Source of the DNA: Gracilaria domingensis
Taxonomy: Eukaryota > Rhodophyta > Florideophyceae > Gracilariales > Gracilariaceae
DNA: 64,000 nt
Assembly: GCA_022539475.1 (NCBI GenBank)
Contig: VCMS01000040.1
Span: 100,652 to 164,651, forward strand
Direction: 5' to 3'
This document shows, in pieces, positions 39,839 through 49,788 of the stretch. Position numbers and translations under genes: made by a program. The notes under the pieces are model-generated. The model was not told where the DNA came from. It searched no databases and saw nothing but the letters and a program-made list of their open reading frames with translations. Every line of letters begins with the position of its first letter. Position 1 is the stretch's first letter.

Positions 39839-42800
39839 ATGAACGACGGCAACGATAGATTCAATCTTCGGTTGCCTTGGAAAGCTGACCGGTCGCCCCC
39901 CACTTCGAACCGCGACCGACTCCAGTCACGTCCTCCACAGCGTCCTTTCTCTGCGCGTGCCCCTTCACCCTTTGTCACCCATGAGCGTCGCCCTGTTTCG
40001 AACTCTGTTATCGAGACGAAGACGTTTGACGACTTAAACGAGTTGTTCCGAACCTCTTCGAGCGACAAGAACGAAATGCATTCTGAAGTTGCTCAACGTG
40101 GTTTAACGTCTGCAAGAATCATTAATCGTCCTGTACTTTCTCGTACTGAAGCTCCCCACCATGAAGCGATGTCCGTTGATGTTGGGAGCAATGTCGAGCG
40201 AGATGCGGAGCGCATTGTTGATTCTGCACGAGGAAAGCGTATGAGCGATCGAGAAATGCAAGTCTTCGGAAGCAAAGCCACGTCCATGCCAAGGTCTACA
40301 CCAAACCCGGCGGATGATGATGATCATGATGAAACGGGCGTACAGCCTGTCCAACGTGATCACAACTATACCGAAAATCTTAACTCTGATTCATTCAGTG
40401 ATTCAGGCGCAACAGATGAAAGCTATTCTGATGAAGGAAGGTATACTGCGAAGACCATGAACCTTTACGGTAAGTTAAAGTCATGTTGCCGGAGTCATGT
40501 TTCTGGAGACATTTTTCATGCATTTATCTTGTCTTCTTCTAACCAGAATCTCTTGCTCCTATTATGCGTTCTCTGCATCACATTACTTGGCCTGTGAAAC
40601 ACCTCAGAGAGTTTGAGTGTGGCACAGAAACTACCTCAAGAAGTAGAATCGGTCTTGGACGAATGGTCAGATCGACACCTCATCATGGTACGTCAAGACG
40701 TTGTTTGGCTTTGGATTTGGCTGTTAACCATTTTACTGACTTGAGTCTGCAGAAGAGGAAACTCTCAAAGACCCGTTCTAAAGCTGCCAAGCAAAGGGAC
40801 GAAATTGAAAGGGCACGCGAAGCCAATTCAAGCATGAAGAAGCGTTACGATGAGAGCAGAGACGAATGTAAGAAACTTTTGTCGCAGCGTGCAGAACTTG
40901 AAGGGATTGTCCGAGAAGAGGGATAAGACTGCGAGAAGAGAGGGATAAGAACTGCAAAGAGATACGAGAACGTAAGTTTTGTTATCTTTTTGCACTTATG
41001 AGCTCGGAGCTTTGCTCGATATCGACTAAACGACTGACTTTCTACGGATATCCCACATCTACACCATTACGTCCACACCGTGAGAAGTTCGGGAACGTTT
41101 ATCACGTGAGATTAGTACGAAGACCTCCAAAGAAAGAGAGTTTGAAAACGGTAAGGTACAGCTTGAAGTTCCGTCTTCTCAAAAGTTTGTGACTGCAGCA
41201 GCAATGACCTGACTCCCAAAATATCCGTGTTGTGGCGTCCCGCAGTGAGGGAAGAGTTGAAGTACCTGCAATCTCAGTATGAGAATGAGGTATCTAGAAG
41301 GGAAATCAGCGAAAAAGAACGTGAATCGACAGGTGAAGAGCTATTGAGAATGAAATCATCGTACGTGCCGAGCAATTCGATCTCTGTACCATTTTGCTTT
41401 CAAGTCCGGGTTCTAACATAGGATTTCGTTTATGACGTTCATCAGGTTCGCTGAGAAAGAACGAGAGTACAATGAGCAAATTACTCTGGAAGAGGCTAAG
41501 GTTTCAGAACTTTCGAGCTACAACGATAGCGTGCTACAAGAAAAACGTGATCTGGTGGTAAGTTTCTGCCGCAGCGATTTTACGACGACAACAGCATTGA
41601 ATATCATTAAGCTTCTCTTCGAACACAACGAAGAGTATCGATCGGAAACTTACCAATTTGCCTTATCTGGACGATGTAGAAAACCTTGTCTGATTCGCGG
41701 AATTCTGTCGAAGCCTTGAGAACCGAATCAAACGTAAGTCAGACAATAACGTCGGTCTTTCATTATACAAAGAAAGGCCTCCGTCTAATCGTATCTGTGC
41801 TCCATGCCCTTGTGCCTAAATGTAATCTGCGACGAAACGTTGTTTCATATGTGCAGAACGTATTTGCAATGCTTCGCACCTTTCACGAATGGTTGGAGAG
41901 CCGCCGATGCCAAGATTTGCCCACTCTTTCTCTGGAGACTTTGGTTCAAGAATTGTGTGCACTAAGTAAGAGTCAAGGGGGAAACAGCACTGTGCCTATC
42001 AAGATAGCCGAGCTTGCCCTCCCTCAGCTAAGCAAACCAAGTGAGACTTTAACAAATCTGCACACGGAGCTGGGCGCAGTTTTTGATCTCTTTCGCAGTC
42101 TTATCCAAGCGTACGGGATGCGAGAAGATGCTCTTTCGAAGCTGGTCAAGGATCTTCTAGGCAGTCGCACGGGTCTCGAAAGCTTGGTTTCGGAGCCATT
42201 GGGGTTGGTCCAACCGATGCTTGTTCACATTGAAAGAACAAAAGGAAGGGTGAAGGATGAGCTCAAAGCCTTGCATTCTGAGCGTGAGACAGTATCCAAG
42301 AAGCTGACTGCTTGGCGTAAACAGCTGGACGAAGTTCGCTTGTCAAACCAACTATTGCTTTCCAAGAAGGAGGAAGAAATTGCTCGTATTCGAGCGCAGC
42401 AAACGACTGAGAAAGAGCAGATTGATCGATTTGAGCGAAGAGTCAAAGAACTGGAATCCGAAGTACAGAAGCAAGTGAAGTTGAAGGAAGAGCTTTCGAA
42501 GACGAGTCATGATCTAGAAGTATGCAGAACGGTACTCACCGAAACTCGAAAGGACTTTGCCAAGAGTAGGGCAGATACCGAGTGTCTTAGAATCAGCATT
42601 GAACAGAAGGATTTGGAGATTGGCCAACTAAAGTCGACTTTGCAACTTCAGGAGAAGAGGATGCTGACGAAGGATAGTGGCCACGTACCCTCTGCCAGTG
42701 CACTACGACACCGAGAAGATGAATGTGCCGAAGCAAGACAAAAAGAGGTCGGTAACACTTCAGTCGTGAAACCGGCATACTCCAGTCGGCGAAAGCTTCA

Positions 42801-43155
42801 CAGAAGAAAGAATGAACATGGGGACAAGCAAATCTCAACCGTTCCCAATCGCGCAATCGGCAGGAAGAGTGTACGATTTCCAAATGCAGTTGACAGCGAT
42901 ATGGGAGATGGACTCGTTGATGGTGAAGACTTGTTTGAGGATCAGGAGACGACAACTGGAGCATTGACAGAACGCGAAGTCACAGAATGTGGTGAAAGAA
43001 GTCGCCATTCGGTGAGAATCCCTCCGCGTTCCGAGAAGAAGAATAAGAATTCTAACATCGCCTTAGAACATTGCGGGATAGGAAGGAAGAGACAAAATCC
43101 GAAGTCCGGTGTAGAGGCACTTAAGTCGAAGCGATTCCGGAACAAACATATGTAA
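39839..43155 (+). CDS. Seven-exon coiled-coil protein of unknown function; exon 3 frame broken by a 20-nt duplication
   Basis: Exons: 39839-40469, 40608-40687, 40753-40971, 41246-41360, 41446-41557, 41680-41733, 41857-43155. All six donors are GTAAGT or GTACGT, and phases agree at every junction except one. Exon 3 contains an imperfect tandem copy (40912-40955); removing 20 nt makes its phase fit exon 4. The joined product is about 829 residues. It has a disordered acidic N-terminus (1-210), then coiled coil (LPQEVESVLDEWSDRH, KLSKTRSKAAKQRDEIERAR). A helical middle part (LHTELGAVFDLFRSLIQAYG) and more coiled coil (KEEEIARIRAQQTTEKEQID) follow. The C-terminus is basic with KRFRNKHM. The build suggests a structural nuclear protein such as a kinetochore, synaptonemal or lamina-like factor, but no family is recognised. 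It is the only intron-rich gene in the window. Confidence 0.75.
40912..40955 (+). repeat. Imperfect tandem duplication (21 + 24 nt) inside exon 3
   Basis: CGAGAAGAGGGATAAGACTG is followed by CGAGAAGAGAGGGATAAGAA and on. The first copy lacks three bases of the second and creates TAA in frame; the second copy reads REERDKNCKEIRE and joins exon 4 correctly. Confidence 0.85.
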
Positions 43156-43697
43156 AGTCACGCAGATAGGGCGGGGAGAACTATCCAACCAGAGGCGCTG
43201 ATGTTGGAGACAATCTGTGTAGCAGATTTTTCCTGCTGGGAAGCTCGTGGAGTCCCTGATTGAGAATGTTCCAAGTTTGTTCAACACGGATATTGCACTT
43301 ACACTGGCGGATTCTTTCCCGACGAATGGACTTAGAAGGAAGCTTTTTGGTCAGATACATGCACAAGGAAGTGCTGAAATCAGAAGTCCTTAGTACCTTG
43401 CAAATAAATTGACCTTCGTTTGTTCGTCGTACAGTGAACCAAATAAGAGCAAAGACTCATGTCGCGCGAAAGCCGACAAGCACGTCTATTTCTTCGGTTA
43501 AAGCGGCTGCGATCAAGTGATCAAGTGGGAAGCGACACACTATTAAAGCCATTTTACCTTGTTGCGCATGTTAAACTCACTAACCTTTTGATGATACCAA
43601 AACTTACAATTCTTTCCCTTCTCGCCTACTGGTGCGGTTGACGAGTGTTGTTCACAAATTGGCCGACACTGTCGTGTAGTAGCAATCTACCATAGAT
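43156..43697. other. Convergent spacer between coiled-coil gene and SRP54
   Basis: Holds both 3' ends; no gene or repeat recognised. Confidence 0.55.
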
Positions 43698-45278
43698 TTA
43701 ACCAAAGCCACGTTTGGCGGATCTCTTCTGAGCCTTCTTCTTGCCGGCCTTTCGTCGCTGTGATCTGTTTCCTACTGCTTGACCTGGTGCCCCATTTGGG
43801 CCATCTTGCCCATTTAGCATTTGTTTGCTCATCCGGGACATCATAGACCTCATATTCTTAAAATCGCTAACCAAATCTTCTGCTTCATTCCTTGACCTGC
43901 CCGCACCTTTCGATATCCGCGTTAGTCTGCTGCGAGCGGAACCACCAGAATAAAGAAGTTCTGGATTCGTACGCTCTTGAATAGTCATAGATTTAATCAG
44001 ACTGTCCGCAAGCTTCAGTTTTGCTTCTGCTTGTGCCATCTTTGACGATGATATCGATCCAACACCTGGCAACATTTTCATCACACCAGCGAGTGAGCCC
44101 ATGGTAGAGATCATCTTTGTTTGCTTTAGGAAATCGTTGAAATCAAATTTAGCCTCCATCATTCGCTTTGTCATCTTTTCAGCTTCTTTCTCATCCATTT
44201 CCTCCTGAGCTTTCTCGACAAAAGTAAGCACATCTCCCATTCCAAGAATTCTCGATGCCATACGTTCTGGAATAAAGGGTTGTAGCTTTTCCACTCGTTC
44301 ACCTACACCAGTGAACTTAATTGGGGCCCCGGATACCTGTTGCACTGATAAAGCTGCACCACCTCGAGTGTCCCCATCTAGCTTGGTGAGTATTGCCCCA
44401 GTGATACCTACTTCTTCATTGAATGACTTTGTTAGAGTCGCAGCTTCTTGTCCCGTCATAGCATCTACGACGAGCAGTGTTTCATCTGCATTGCTGATTG
44501 TCTTGATGTCCTTCAGTTCCTTCATTAGTTTAGAATCGATTACTTGACGACCGGCGGTGTCAACGATCAGGGTGTCAATCTTATCTTTCATTCCTTTCTC
44601 AATCCCCTTTCGAACAATATCCCGTGGATCTGCTTCCGTACCTAAGCTATATACTTCGACATCAATCGAACTTCCTAAAGTCTTAAGCTGGTCAATAGCA
44701 GCAGGTCTGTATACATCTCCTGCAATGAGCATAACAGAACGGTTTTCCTTCATGCAGTATAAGGCAAGTTTTGCTGCAGCGGTAGTCTTTCCGGCGCCCT
44801 GGAGACCGGCTAGCAAAACAACGGTTGGCACGCCATCTGTTCTTCTCGCGAGAGGAGCCTGGTCCTTACCCATTATCGCAGTCAGCTCTTCATGCATGAT
44901 CTTGATCAGCATTTGACCCGGTTCGACGCCCGGTGTTACTTTTTCTCCAATCGCTCTCAGCTTTATCTGTTTGATTAACGAATTTACGACACGCAGGTTG
45001 ACATCGGCATCTAGCAATGCGCGTTTCACCTGTTTCATCGCGCCTGCAACGTTCTTTTCCGTGATCTTGTCCACCCCACGCATTTTCCTGACAGTTTCTT
45101 CCATCTTCTCTGTTAACGAGTCGAAGAGCATTCTTGGTCCCCTGACACGAGGACGCCTGTTTCTCCATAGTGGTTGAAGGGCTCGGCGACATCTAAAGTT
45201 CCCAACAGATATTCTCCAAGATATTTGCTGGGGAGAGCTAGGCGTTAAAAACGCCCATGTAGAGGAGCAGGAACGCAT
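43698..45278 (-). CDS. cpSRP54: Plastid signal recognition particle 54 kDa GTPase (cpSRP54, Ffh type)
   Basis: SRP GTPase that targets proteins to thylakoid membranes. The product is 526 residues. The first about 49 residues are Ser/Arg/Pro-rich and lack acidic residues, a transit-peptide pattern. From MLFDSLTEKMEETVRKMRG the sequence is bacterial Ffh-like. The N domain is followed by the G domain with GLQGAGKTTAAAKLAL (P-loop), DVYRPAAIDQLKTL, DTAGR and TKLDGDTRGGAALSV. The M domain (MGDVLTFVEKAQEEMDEKEA, MLPGVGSISSSKMAQAEAKL) has Met-rich helices and a basic C-terminal tail. Ffh/cpSRP54 type rather than cytosolic SRP54 is clear from the G- and M-domain sequence. Its presence as a nuclear gene implies a plastid. 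Single exon, no defect. Confidence 0.96.
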   Translation of the reverse strand: MRSCSSTWAFLTPSSPQQISWRISVGNFRCRRALQPLWRNRRPRVRGPRMLFDSLTEKMEETVRKMRGVDKITEKNVAGAMKQVKRALLDADVNLRVVNSLIKQIKLRAIGEKVTPGVEPGQMLIKIMHEELTAIMGKDQAPLARRTDGVPTVVLLAGLQGAGKTTAAAKLALYCMKENRSVMLIAGDVYRPAAIDQLKTLGSSIDVEVYSLGTEADPRDIVRKGIEKGMKDKIDTLIVDTAGRQVIDSKLMKELKDIKTISNADETLLVVDAMTGQEAATLTKSFNEEVGITGAILTKLDGDTRGGAALSVQQVSGAPIKFTGVGERVEKLQPFIPERMASRILGMGDVLTFVEKAQEEMDEKEAEKMTKRMMEAKFDFNDFLKQTKMISTMGSLAGVMKMLPGVGSISSSKMAQAEAKLKLADSLIKSMTIQERTNPELLYSGGSARSRLTRISKGAGRSRNEAEDLVSDFKNMRSMMSRMSKQMLNGQDGPNGAPGQAVGNRSQRRKAGKKKAQKRSAKRGFG

Positions 45279-46585
45279 TGTAAATCACCTTGCTTGTAAA
45301 GCTATTCGACGATGACCACGGAATACGCAGTTTGCCCCAGTTTGATAGTATAGCAACCATGTACATAGATACCTGACGCGGAGAACCTATGATGCTCCTT
45401 ATACATCTATGTAGACGTCTACGCCCGCGTACTACGCGGGCGTAGTACTACGCGGCTAATGTTGCGAGCTGCATTAAAATTACGGACGTTGAGATCACGA
45501 TCACAAGCGAATTGGCCTCTCAGTTCATGGGTCACGAGTCGTGACTCACGACAGTTCAAGAATTCACAACATTTCATGACAAAATGGATGATCAAAGTCG
45601 AATGCTTACAGTTTCACGAACCGTTCAAAACGATCCGCCTGCCCTGTCTTGGGAATCTCTCGCCGCAATTGGGAAGGGAAGGGAAGGGCATTGCACACAG
45701 CTCGAGGTGAAGGCAATGCGTAACACAGCCTCCTGTGGTCTCTCCAAGAAGTCCGGGGTTTTCTTGGAGACGCTGCATACTATATCAAACGTGACGCCTA
45801 TGTCGGAATTATGATGTTTGTCACGTATCGCGCTCGAGAAGTCCGAGGCCCTTGTTCCGTGGAGCTCAAACTGACAGAAGGTGGGACGGCTTTTATCAGT
45901 TTGGACGTACTCCCGACAGCAGTCCTTCGAAGTTTCCGAGTTTTCAATGGAGATCAATGGATGCACACATCAGCTCGTTTGGCAAGCTCCACGGTGCAGG
46001 TCAGGACTGTTCCTTCTTGGCAATGATTGCTGCGAGGATCAACTTGGGAGGAATCTGCAGGAGGGCCTCGGCTATGATCTTGTTTCAACTCTTTTGGTGC
46101 TCAAGTTTCTGAAAAGCTTACGCCAGTACAATTGAGTTACACGACGAAGCTGTCGGTGTTGGGTATAGATCACCGTGTTCCGCATATATTCAATTCATCC
46201 AGGAGCACGGTGAGGCAAAGCTTGGGGAGATGAAATCGCCTGACGTTACAGAACAAAGCTGTACGTTGTGGTGTTTCGCTGTGCGTTGCAATGTGTTGTG
46301 GTTGAATTGGAATGCACGAGGAACACGGTTGTGGGACTCGGTCACGTTCCCACGGTGCTGTACGCAAGCGATAGCGTATGGGCTGTCGTTGTCAGTCCCT
46401 CTCACTCGGCTTTTGCACTTCACGTCTGGGCCGTAGGTTTCCTCCTCTGAAACAGTTCAAAAGCGCTGCGGTTTTTCGCTTGAATTCCAGTTTGAGGTCT
46501 CTGGTCGCCCCAACCTCTACAGCTGATCGAAGGAGAAGCTTGACACAAGGTCGTTTATTCAGCGCGAGTTCTACTTTCTGCGAAG
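45279..46585. other. 1.3-kb spacer with a short perfect hairpin
   Basis: Holds the cpSRP54 promoter and that of the next gene. The hairpin 45419-45445 is flanked by a 9-bp TACATAGAT/ATCTATGTA inverted pair. Frames of about 70-80 codons (45584, 45811) have no recognisable features. Confidence 0.5.
45419..45445. repeat. Perfect hairpin, 13-bp arms, one-base loop
   Basis: CTACGCCCGCGTA, C, TACGCGGGCGTAG. Part of the right arm is repeated again just downstream (GTAGTACTACGCGG). Confidence 0.9.
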
Positions 46586-47764
46586 ATGTCTGGTACTATG
46601 CGATGCCCTATTGCTGCTACGAACAAGCTGCTGTTGGTGGCAGCGATTTTGGTGTTTTCCTTCACCGTCGGTGATTGCTACACCGAGGCGTTTTCCATCA
46701 CCACCCATGGAAATGAAGCGAGCTACTACGCGGGCAACATTGATTCAAACTTTTTTATGGCAAAGAGAAGCTCCGGCTGCTCGTTTGAATGGACAAGCTC
46801 GGCCGGATCAGCCACAGGTGACGATGATAACAACGAGAACCGTGAGATATTCTATGGCTCCATCGTGGGTTCTGACGGGCTGATATATGCCGCCGGAACA
46901 ACGAAAGGCAACTTTTCGTCACCAGAGGATGAAGTTCCAACACTGGACGCCGCTGTTGTCGTGTATGAGCCATCGAACGGAAGCTTGGTTAGACAGGCGC
47001 AGTTTGACGTTTACAATGGCCTTGACAACGTGGTTGGCGCCATCGTTCAAAAACCCGACGGTGCACTGTTGGTGGCAGTGTACTGTTCTCCACCCAACAC
47101 GCAGAACATTGCATTGTACTCGACGAGGGTGTTGGAGATATCGCCGGACTCTCTGGAGTTGCTGGGCAGCCACGATGTTGAAGTGCTAACAACTGGAGCG
47201 TTTGCTTTCATCTTTGGTGGGCCAACCATCTTGGACATGATTTATGACGAGAGCCAAAACGCTGTGGTGGCAGTTGGTCAGATTCTTGGTAGAGGGTTGT
47301 TGTTTATGTTCAGCCTTTCAACCAGTTCCGTTGTGGCTCAAACCGAGTGGGGCAGCATCCTTGCAAACATGCAGATTGGGGGCTTGGCCACCGACGATAA
47401 TGGCGCATTCTATGTGACGGGCTCCAGCAGTGAAAACATCCGTGAAAACGGAGACTTGCAAACTGTGGTGGCATCGGAGCTCCATGCGTATGTGATCCGA
47501 TACGACAATGTGCTGCTGGCAGAACCGGAACTGAGGTGGGTGAGGCAATTGGCTGGGTCGGGAAGCAGCCAGTCTGGAGATGACATCTCCCTCGATCCGA
47601 CTAGTGGAGCTGTTGTGGTGATCGGATCGTTCCATGCCGACTTTGCAGTAACGGACGAACACAGCGGACGTACGTTCGAACTGAGGACGATCACGAGCGA
47701 TGGGCTCACTGATATCTTCGTGTGGTATCTTGATGCGGAGAATGGCACTTTCACGGATTTGTAG
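46586..47764 (+). CDS. Secreted protein with propeller-like repeats; tail continues past stop
   Basis: ATG at 46586; a hydrophobic signal segment LLLVAAILVFSFTVGDC ends near residue 31. The 392-residue product contains repeated strand-turn units such as GSIVGSDGLIYAAGTTKGNF, IVQKPDGALLVAVY, MIYDESQNAVVAVGQILG, GLATDDNGAFYVTGSSSENI and DPTSGAVVVIGSF. Their spacing resembles blades of a beta-propeller (SBBP/PQQ-like), and there are possible N-glycosylation sites (NGS, NFS). The protein is therefore probably extracellular. After the TAG at 47762 the same frame stays open, with one more stop (TAA 47816-47818), up to 47977. It encodes a Cys-containing PSPTPSP linker, so the gene was probably longer and has lost its tail or has sequence errors. 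No enzyme activity assigned. Confidence 0.7.
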   Translation: MSGTMRCPIAATNKLLLVAAILVFSFTVGDCYTEAFSITTHGNEASYYAGNIDSNFFMAKRSSGCSFEWTSSAGSATGDDDNNENREIFYGSIVGSDGLIYAAGTTKGNFSSPEDEVPTLDAAVVVYEPSNGSLVRQAQFDVYNGLDNVVGAIVQKPDGALLVAVYCSPPNTQNIALYSTRVLEISPDSLELLGSHDVEVLTTGAFAFIFGGPTILDMIYDESQNAVVAVGQILGRGLLFMFSLSTSSVVAQTEWGSILANMQIGGLATDDNGAFYVTGSSSENIRENGDLQTVVASELHAYVIRYDNVLLAEPELRWVRQLAGSGSSQSGDDISLDPTSGAVVVIGSFHADFAVTDEHSGRTFELRTITSDGLTDIFVWYLDAENGTFTDL

Positions 47765-47977
47765 CAGTCGTTTGCGAGCAGTGCTGCAGAAGATCGGGGG
47801 AATGTTGTTGAGGCGTAATCTTCTGGGCGAGTGGAGATTGGTGGTGCTGTCAATAATGGGACGGATGACAGCGCACCGGCTTGTGATGAACAAACTGTGA
47901 GTCCTTCACCGACTCCGTCTCCCCGTGTATCAAGCTCAACATGCATGGGACATCCGTCAACATATGATATTGTGTAG
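47765..47977 (+). pseudogene. In-frame continuation of the secreted protein, interrupted by two stops
   Basis: Same frame as the upstream CDS. It reads QSFASSAAEDRGNVVEA, a stop, then VEIGGAVNNGTDDSAPACDE, TVSPSPTPSPRV and ends at TAG 47975-47977. The composition (Asn/Thr/Ser/Pro, acidic) matches the upstream protein and its expected extracellular linker. Confidence 0.45.
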
Positions 47978-49788
47978 AAGTTCGTCAACTTGAGCGCCAT
48001 GAGCTCCTTATAACTGCTCATATTTTTGGTGGATTACTTCCATCGAGGATGGATCTGCAGTCCTTCCAATTGCATCGACTTGATGAATGCAAAAATTGAA
48101 GTCGAGAGGATCGAATCTAAGCAGCGTTCTGAAAGCCCTGACGCTGTTAAGTAGCTGTTCCCGGGGTCGATCGTATTTGGTACCAGTGCGTTTTTGAGCC
48201 TGTTTTCGGTTGAGATGGTCGAAGCTGAGTATGTGGACTACGTTCGCTCGCAGAATGTAGCACGTACCCTGAAGTGGAACGGCCATGGTAACGTATTCTG
48301 AACGGGATAGCTTCGGAACCGATCGTGAAGAATACGCGAAGGGCCTCAGTCATAGCAATTAACAGCAGCGTCGCGGGAGGTGCGTAGCTGATAATTGCAT
48401 TCGTCCTTCTCTTCACGGCCGGAGCCGCTGTGTTCGTGTTGTGGATAGCAGCGGAGGTTGGACGAACAGAATAGAATGGAATGTTTGATATAAGAACCAA
48501 TGACTGATCTTTTCGCACGCCGCCCAAAGTTCTGCTTGTATGACCCTGCTCTTGCACACTCGGATGCTGACAAATCGCTTCAAGGAATACTCGATGACCA
48601 GATTATCCACTCCGCTAGTGAAGATCGTCCTGAAGCTGCGATCACAATAAGAACATATCTATCAACATTGTTTCGCTCGAAACTCCTCCATCACGCATGA
48701 TGATCTGTGCTATTCGCAAGAATTCACAAGGCATGTAGGGTCTCAAGTTCAATGAGCATGATGCTCAACAGATCCCACCCACTTGCTCATTTTTTGGCCG
48801 AAAATCGCGTAACCACCGAACGAGGATGGCATCCAGGTAACCGCAAGAGAGATTCGCTGCTCTCAAGACCTTTGCTGTGAATGGTGGGAGCACTGTTAAA
48901 TGGAAACAGCCAAGTGCCTGTTGAGCCCGAAGGAAGTCAGACTCTGAACTGTCAGAGTGCACATTGAAGTATTTCAAGACTTTCAGAAAAGACTTGGAAT
49001 CTACGCTACATCGCTGGTACCTTTTTGGAGGCTCTGTGGTCCCTCCCTGGAAAGCACTAGGTAATGCTGATGTATTCATTTGAATGTCAAGGGTGGGACG
49101 CACAAAATCAATTGATGCTGAGCTTCTTGTTGAGAGATTTCAAGCAAAGTCTCTCTGTACTTAACAAGCAGCCCCATTAGTAGAGTTGTATCAATACTGT
49201 TAAGCAGCTATCTACAAGAGGGACGCTATGGACCCGTCCTAGATGGGACCATTGAAGCATGCCCTTTTTCAGCTATAGTTTTCATGTCGGAAACGAGAGA
49301 CCGGGCTTGTCGGACTTGCAGATCGACAGCGTCAACATGGTGTGAGCAGTGTTCATCGCAGTAGGCTCATGTATGGAAATACGTAGGGGTGGCATATACT
49401 TCCATCATGGCTTCATGGTTGAACCTGTTTGGTCAGTGAAAGACATTCATGTCGGGTGTCTCGCAGGTCTTGCAACAGGGTGTGCTGCATTTGCGGCGTT
49501 AAACAGTTTTTGAGTCAGAGTAGCACGGAAAAGTAGGTAGACATGTAGGGGGAAAGTGTATAACGTCATTTTCTGTAGTAGACATTATGTTGCACATGAG
49601 GGGTGAAGGGACGTGTTGGTAGTTATCGCATCACACCGCAAACGATGAAGGGGCCACATGGTTCGAGAGCCACAGAGTTTCACCTAAACGGATGCAAGCG
49701 TCCATGATCCAGTTGTTCATGTTGTAGCAATTGCAGAAGGGTGAAGGACCTCTTCCGCTATCGCGCTCGTCTTCTTAACAGACACATT
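47978..49788. other. 1.8-kb spacer with coding-like minus-strand fragments
   Basis: On the minus strand, 48765-49140 encodes an uninterrupted stretch around SKSFLKVLKYFNVHSDSSES and AANLSCGYLDAILVRW, and 48008-48286 has an ATG frame with AVPLQGTCYILRANVVHIL. Neither has a known domain; they do not join with obvious splice sites. They may be remains of a decayed element or exons of an unresolved gene. Confidence 0.4.

Noticed and set aside
40564-40926. Single 120-codon exon reading through 40688-40752
   Set aside because: The alternative with a 65-nt GTACGT...CTGCAG intron gives a continuous coiled-coil frame on both sides, which is far better supported.
48765-49140. Minus-strand coding-like segment near 49 kb as a gene
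   Set aside because: Protein-like but without a start, a known domain or splice partners; described only as spacer content.
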